Origin: Byssothecium circinans
Lineage: Eukaryota > Ascomycota > Dothideomycetes > Pleosporales > Massarinaceae
Assembly: GCA_010015675.1 (NCBI GenBank)
Contig: ML976981.1
Span: 1,286,051 to 1,350,050, forward strand
Direction: 5' to 3'
DNA: 64,000 nucleotides
Under the pieces are notes generated by a model that was not told the origin of the DNA, did not search any database, and worked only from the letters and a program-made list of their open reading frames with translations. The translations under genes and the position numbers were made by a program. Shown piece by piece: positions 58,751 to 64,000 of the stretch (position 1 is its first letter; each line of letters starts with the position of its first letter).

Positions 58751-59812
58751 TCAGCCGCCGCTACCAAACCTGAACAATAGCCTCTTTGGTGGACGGTTAC
58801 AGCCAGCGCCGACGCTGACAGCCGCTCAAGTGCAGCAGCTACAACAGTCACAACAAGGTCTACCGCAGCTTCGGCAGACTGCAAAAGACTCTTGGGCGAG
58901 CGCTTCATTAAACGGGCAGAGTACGTATACCCAGAAAGCTGCACTGGATGGAACTAACATCATGTAGGAGAAAAGTCGGTCATAGAGCAGATCAAAACCA
59001 TCTTCAACAAGTGGGATCCCACGAGCCCCGAATGCGTCTTCCAACACTACTTCTACAACTCTGTGAACCCCGACGAAGCCGCCTTCTACGGCCCCTCACC
59101 GCACGAAGATGAGCGAAAATGGGAGGAAGCCCTTGCGAAGAAGCCCAGCCCCGGATCTATTCCCGTGCTCGCGCGCGGCTTTGAGGAGATCGCAGCTCGT
59201 ATCAACTATCAGAGCCTCGCCGTGACTGGCCTCCGAACGCGATTACACGAGATCAACAACAGTCTAGCTCTCATGAAAGACCAGCACGAGCTGAATGTGG
59301 CACAGCGGATAACAGAGGCGAGGCGGAAACACATCGTTCACACCCAGCGGATACTCACACTCGCCACAAAGGTGCAGATCTTGAGGAATCGGGGATACGT
59401 CATGGACCAAGGAGAAGAAGAGTTGAAGAAGAAACTCATCGAGCTAGAGAAGAAGACGTTTGATCCTGTGCTTGGAGGTCGGCAGGAGGAGATCTGGGCG
59501 CGCATGTCGGGAGTGCGAGAGAGGGCGCATATCTTGGAGCAAGAGACGGAGCGGTTAGGCAACTCGCTTTCGAACCAGCAGGATGTGCAGGTGTTTTCAG
59601 AGGCGGATCTGCAGGCTCTGGATGAAGTGAGTTTGAACATGTTATGGCATGGGATTTAAGCTAACGCGATGCAGATTCTCAAGAAGTACGACAAGCAGCT
59701 TACGCACTTGAAGACGGAAATCGCCGATTTGCAGAAGGAATACGAGGAGTGGGAGAAGGCGGAGAAGGAGAGGCGACAGCCCGCAAGATCAATGACAGGT
59801 GGAGGGAGGTGA
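58425..59812 (+). CDS. FG-nucleoporin Nup57/Nup54
   Basis: Three exons, 58425-58920, 58968-59626, 59675-59812, total 430 residues. The N-terminal third is an FG-repeat region (GLFG and LFG motifs separated by Gln/Asn/Thr) with a run of about 21 glutamines. After the first junction comes the conserved Nup54/57 domain: [25 protein letters not shown], then coiled-coil helices for the Nup62-Nup58-Nup54 (Nsp1-Nup49-Nup57) trimer. The C-terminus is a short coiled coil ([20 protein letters not shown]). It lines the nuclear pore channel and takes part in nucleocytoplasmic transport. Head-to-head with NDUFA8. Confidence 0.93.
58690..58752 (+). repeat. CAG/CAA trinucleotide tract (polyQ)
   Basis: Mixed CAG and CAA codons encode about 20 consecutive glutamines in the FG region of the nucleoporin. 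The mixing of codons should limit slippage. Confidence 0.9.
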
Positions 59813-60213
59813 AATGGCGGAGTGTGTACGATTGAAGCGTAGTCCGTGACGTCAATACGTTAGCGCAAGGGGAAAGCAATTGGTGCAATATGCCCCTGAA
59901 CAGCGATTGGAGATGGACTAGATAGAGAGAGCAAGACTCAGAGCATGCCGTTTTGGCAGGTATTTTTGACTTCATCTATCCATCCCGCACTTTTTCTGCA
60001 GCCGTCATCCATAGATACCAGAGATCAGCGCTCCCAGCCCGAAAATAACACGCCGTTCCGAATGTATGTGCCTCCCGTATTATTACAATGACCTCGCATT
60101 ATGATACAAAGAAGTTTATAGCCACTGCGGAGCCTTCATGACGCCGCTACGTAATACCTCGTTTCCGAAAGGTATGTACGTTCATTCGACGGATTGAAGG
60201 GAGGAGAGGTTGT
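59813..60213. other. Convergent 3' flanks, no gene seen
   Basis: About 400 bp between the nucleoporin stop and the Tom5 stop. Nothing recognised. Confidence 0.5.
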
Positions 60214-60598
60214 TTACACAAGCTTGCGCGCATAGTCGACGAGGAACGGGGCTGTAAATATGGTCAGCTAAAAGCCTTCGTAAAGTGATGTGTCAAAAGT
60301 CGCGCAGGGCTTTCCACAATTCGAGTTTGGAAAATCGCCGCGACATCGTTGCCCTATCCTCAGTTCCTCGGTCGCGTCGAGAAGTGATTGGAAGGAGGAA
60401 GCTTACAGAAGTACAGCACCACAGCCGCAGCAGCTGTCAACTTGATATCGTTGATTGTCTGGCGCTCGGCGGCCTCGAGTTCTTTCTTTGAGGGTTGCGG
60501 CGGTGCTGTTGGATTGTATTGTTAGCTTTTGCACTTCTTCAACTTTTCTCCTTCGGCGCTGGAGGGGGAGGGAGCCGAAACGACGTACCTCCGAACAT
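60214..60598 (-). CDS. Tom5, small TOM complex subunit
   Basis: A very small three-exon gene, 60598-60589, 60505-60407, 60251-60214, total 48 residues; no single exon is long enough to stand out as a frame. The start MFGGAPPQPSKKELEAAERQ matches fungal Tom5 (M-F-G-G then Pro/Glu-rich). A single C-terminal transmembrane helix follows (LTAAAAVVLYFSPFLVDYA) with the S-P-F-x-V-D/E-Y-A-R-K motif, ending RKLV. Tom5 is a tail-anchored subunit of the translocase of the outer mitochondrial membrane that helps pass preproteins from Tom22 to Tom40. All phases are consistent. Confidence 0.85.
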
Positions 60599-61236
60599 GT
60601 TGGCTGTGTCTGGTGTGAAAGGAGAGGTGTATCTTCTGGCTTTGGGGATGATGGGATGGTGGGTTTGGGGTGGGAGTGACGTTTCCGGCGCGGAAAACTT
60701 TGGAGCGGAGCTTTGAGGACGGGGATCCGAGGTTTAGTCAGATTCGCCGATGGGTCACGTGCTTGCGCGAGGACCTACGTGGATGATGCATGTGGGAAAG
60801 GAACGACTTCATTGCATCTTTACCGTACTTTTATGTAATACATGCGCTTATAACCTGCCCTTTATAAATTTGTAAGACTCGAAATTGTTACTGGAAAGAG
60901 CGTCAACAATAATACCATGGTAAAATATCCGCCAACTATCGGACTTCTAACAACATTGCTCGCCTTTGAGGGAGCTGAGCATGCGTACAGTCTCTCTCAA
61001 ATAGCTCGCTTGATACACGAGATTTCCACAATGCCAAAAAAAAAGTTCAATAATTTCCCTAATTCTTTTTCTACTGCAGAACTGTGTCACTCCCATGAAT
61101 CGAGCCCGGGGTCTTGGCATCAAGAATTAAAAATTAGCAAAATAAAGCACCCACATGACAAGTTTAGCAGGTTGAGACGTAGTCAACCAACTCAACCAGA
61201 ATCCGAACAGAAGTAGGTGTAACACACTTACAACCT
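60599..61236. other. Intergenic, no gene seen
   Basis: About 640 bp. Promoter of Tom5 and 3' flank of the next minus-strand gene. A 99-codon frame at 60917-61216 (+) looks fortuitous. Confidence 0.45.
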
Positions 61237-62208
61237 CTAGCAGTACTCCCGTTTTCTTAACCTGGGATCCTTTTGCCCCCGCTTCCAAAACCTAGTCTCG
61301 TAATTAGGCAAGTATTTATGACCTTGCCGTATCTTCTTCGCCTCGTTGCTTACCCTCTCCATCCAAGCATCCAGCCGCTTCGGAGGAATCGCACACCACC
61401 CAGGGTCTTGATCCTCTGTCGCTTGTCCGCCGATTAATAGATTTGCCCTCCAGCGGCCCCAATCCGCATCTATAGTACCTTCAAGATCTAAATTTTCAAC
61501 GCCCCAATCGAGTGTGAGGTTCATGCCGTCGATGAGATCTTCAAGGTCCACAAAATTCCTGGTATCGAGGAGACTTTGAGCATAGATAGACAGCTTAGGA
61601 TATGGCAAGCCCATCAGGCTGTACTCGATGTTTTCGGGCCGACAAGGTATATGGCACGCTTGAGCGGACATGAGGATGAAGAATAATTGCAGTCCTTTGG
61701 ACTTGAAACGGGGAAACAAGTGCTCTATCCCCTGAGGCCTAGAGAGTGCGGAGGGTCGGAAGGGTTCGAAATCAATGGGGTTGGCGCGGAAAATTTGAGC
61801 TGCTGCTTCTAGTTGATCGGTCGGGACGCACATGATCCATTCCTATGCGTCCGAATATTAGATTACGATACACCCGAAGAAGACGGTTGTACTTCCCACC
61901 ATGACACGTCCAGTGCCGTAGTAAATCAATGCGGGTTCAGCAACCATGCAACAAGGCACACCGGCACCTTCCGGGATCCGAACAACGTCACGAATCTCGC
62001 TGGCGCCATTGTGTTGAGGTATTCTGTCATTTGGATAGCCTTGAACTGATTCATCGCTTAATGGTGATATGAAGACGTCTGGTCCTGTGGCTGGGTTCAA
62101 CCGTTGTTGTTCCCGAAAGGCAATCATGTCTTCGTTTGTGACAATATGAACAGATCTCGGGGGAGCGTCGTCAAGACCCTCATTTGCATCGATGTGTTGA
62201 GCCTCCAT
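61237..62208 (-). CDS. Fungal hypothetical protein, possible nucleotidyltransferase-like fold
   Basis: Two exons, 62208-61900 and 61842-61237 (57-bp intron with an unusual GTGGGA donor, phase 0), total 304 residues. The junction creates ALIYYGTGRVMEWIMCVPTD, then QLEAAAQIFRANPIDFEPF and later YPKLSIYAQSLLDTRNFVDL. It matches my memory of a family widespread in Dothideomycetes. The G-T-G-R and following W-x-M positions resemble a nucleotidyltransferase core in which the catalytic acidic pair has been lost, but this is weak. The protein ends with many basic residues. The neighbouring minus-strand gene has a clearer nucleotidyltransferase-like core. Confidence 0.6.
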
Positions 62209-62621
62209 GCTACTGGCAGGTTTGCGCAAAATGTTGCTGTAGTACGTTGCTACCACGATGGTATGAAAGACTGCGGCGAAGAAGGTGCGCACAGACCCCT
62301 CGGGCCGATTCTTGTCTTGCTAGCCTTGCCAAGTCTGGACCTTTCACTTGCCGCACCGACCTAACAACCATCCCAATCAAGTTCGGAATTTCGATGAGAG
62401 CATGAGATGTTTAAGATTCAGACCTCTAGGACTTGGGAAAATAACTGGAACCAACAGTACGATGGTACGTCCCTTAGGCAGGCAAACCTCAACTACATAT
62501 TTTCCGTCTAGGGGAACCAAAACAAAATCCTCCAAAAAGCGATCCCATAGTTCCAACATCATTCTCTCACCTTTCATCTTTCCGAATGAATGCATATTCA
62601 TGCAGTCATAAGGTACGATCT
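62209..62621. other. Gap between two minus-strand hypothetical genes
   Basis: About 410 bp. A 93-codon minus frame (62377-62658) overlaps the stop of the upstream gene; I cannot support it as a gene. Confidence 0.4.
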
Positions 62622-63434
62622 CTAGCCGCGAAGAATTGAGCGATAACGAGCCACCCATTGGCTTCCCAAGCTCGTGATGTAGTCTCGAGCCAGCAAGTAT
62701 TCAATATCCCCATCATCCAGCTGGCTTCGAACAGCCGCCACATCGCCAGCGAAGTTATCCAACAAGAACTTGATATCCTCAAGATCCCTTTCCATCGTGC
62801 GAGTGGTGCAGTGTCTGAGCTTTGTTCTCATCATGTAAAGGATGTCCAGACCGTAAAGATTCTGAGACTGACCGCCCACGGTAACTTGGAGAGTGGATAT
62901 GTGATGTGCTAGCGAGACTAGTGTTCCTTTGGCGTCTTCGTATTGTAAGTCATCTGCATGGCCATCTGAGCGGGTCCAACGATTCTGTCACTTACCAGGT
63001 ATGACAAGATCAGCCTCGACTGCCACGTCCTTGCTACATCCAACATCTTGGTAGCTCGGACCAGTGCGAACAAACACTTTGAAAACGCCGTCAAGAAGCT
63101 TTGTGTTTGGAATGACTAAGCTGGATATGCCTATTTAGCACGCTTCACCTATTGTCTTTCGCAACTTGGGCTCTTACCGTGGCTGTGGCTCAATCACGCT
63201 CCATAGCGTCTTCATAGTGGCGTCCGTCACCACGTCAACATCACGCGTCGTGCGTCGGGACCCTCGACAGATCATTGCAAAGCCCCCCATAGCTGCTCAC
63301 CGAATACCGTTGGCGGAGAAGAGGCGGTTGAGGTGGTTCGCGGCAGCGAAGAGATTGACCATTGGAGGTCCCTCTGGGTCGGTCTTTCGCTCTTCTTCGG
63401 AGTTGTAGTCAATCAAGCTGTACTTGGAAGCCAT
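62622..63434 (-). pseudogene. Nucleotidyltransferase-like gene with an in-frame stop
   Basis: Three exons, 63434-63178, 63120-62996, 62965-62622, read in one consistent frame for 241 codons, but codon 46 is TGA (63297-63299). Before it is a normal-looking N-terminus (MASKYSLIDYNSEEERKTDP). Just after it is the core AAMGGFAMICRGSRRTTRDV followed by D-V-V-T-D, matching the G-G-(F/W)-A...R-R-T-x-D-V-D signature of a fungal nucleotidyltransferase-superfamily protein. The remainder is intact (LLDGVFKVFVRTG, DILYMMRTKL, ending SILRG). It could be a recent nonsense allele or a start at the ATG just downstream (GCAGCT-ATG), giving a shorter protein. A splice that bypasses the TGA was looked for and not found. 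Confidence 0.6.
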
Positions 63435-64000
63435 GTTGCTTGTGGTGGAATGGTGAAGACTTTTTAGTATGGACAAAAAGGGTTTTCTCTGTAAGATTAA
63501 ATGGTTGGAGGATGTAGGAGATGAATTTGTTTTCAACGGCACCACGAGCTCATATTTATGCTCTGGTTTTTGATTATCCAAATAGCTCTCCAACACACGC
63601 AGCGGCTCGAGAAACAGTCAGGTCTTCCTTGAAACCATTGCCCATTCGCCAAAAAGATTCCTTACTAGTACATGAAATATGGCGTTCTACCAATCATTGA
63701 ACATAATCTGAATAATGGCCAACGACCAGACTTGCTTATTTGTCTTGGAAGTCTCGCTCCAGACGCTCATGGTTCTGAACTGGCCAGTCCGTCAGCTTCG
63801 CCCCCGTGTAACCGCTGCTTTGCCGCAACCACCCTACTGCATGGCGGTTGCTGGTGCACTCACAAGCACAGCACATCTCACATGGGATTTGTAAAATAAA
63901 AGGTTTCAGTTGGTACTGTGCCTCTACATGTCAACTCCGAATGGCTTACAAGCGCCCGATTCGTAAAAACTCACCACCTCTGGCGGATGAGCTTGTGTCC
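63435..64000. other. Right end of window, no gene seen
   Basis: About 565 bp upstream of the nucleotidyltransferase-like gene. Only short frames. Confidence 0.45.

Overview
The window is nuclear DNA of a filamentous ascomycete (Pezizomycotina; the families are typical of Dothideomycetes, but the class cannot be fixed from this sequence alone). The reasons are short introns (mostly 47-125 bp) with GTACGT/GTAAGT/GTGAGT donors, about one gene per 2.5 kb on both strands, a Zn2Cys6 regulator, fungal-only families (Tom5, Apc15/Mnd2, THEM6-like and DUF3431-like proteins) and relics of pogo/Fot1 and Ty1/copia transposons. I rebuilt most genes by joining exons across introns and checking that every junction keeps the reading frame. 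Coordinates given for a gene are the outer limits of its CDS, with exons listed in the evidence.

Layout. 1-440: right end of a pogo-like DNA transposon. 937-2415 (-): membrane protein. 3398-7003 (-): one five-exon chromatin-type gene with a chromodomain and four CCCH zinc fingers, divergent from 7569-8447 (+), a Rab11/Ypt31 GTPase. 8861-10685 (-): APC-superfamily permease. 11672-16069 (+): large WD40/SANT/zinc-ribbon protein. 17312-19384 (-) and 19804-21105 (+): a head-to-head pair of hypothetical genes that look distantly related. 21665-23308 (-) and 24775-26138 (+): a head-to-head metal pair, a CDF exporter and a ZIP importer, with clustered palindromes between them. 28777-34397: an ARO80-like Zn2Cys6 regulator, a TTC36-like TPR protein and 4-hydroxyphenylpyruvate dioxygenase, a probable tyrosine-catabolism neighbourhood. 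34749-35762 (-): BTB protein with a minisatellite upstream. 37401-38330 (-): PARP-like gene with an uncertain 5' end. 38592-41954 (-): very large protein of unknown function. 42925-44354 (-): protein ending in a CaaX box. 44944-47398: DUF3431-like and THEM6-like genes.

47.4-53.0 kb is a gene-poor, visibly AT-richer island. Its right half holds a badly decayed Ty1/copia reverse transcriptase-RNase H on the minus strand. Its left half has more decayed coding-like sequence that I could not identify. A small secreted-protein gene flanks it at 53.0-53.3 kb. From 54 kb housekeeping genes return: Apc15/Mnd2, an unknown gene, the complex I subunit NDUFA8/NUO-20.8 head-to-head with the nucleoporin Nup57/Nup54, and tiny Tom5. 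The window ends with two fungal hypothetical genes, one carrying an in-frame stop.

The most interesting themes are the clustering of a TTC36 homologue with HPPD and an aromatic-amino-acid-type regulator, the chromodomain-CCCH fusion gene, and the palindrome-rich promoter shared by the metal importer and exporter.
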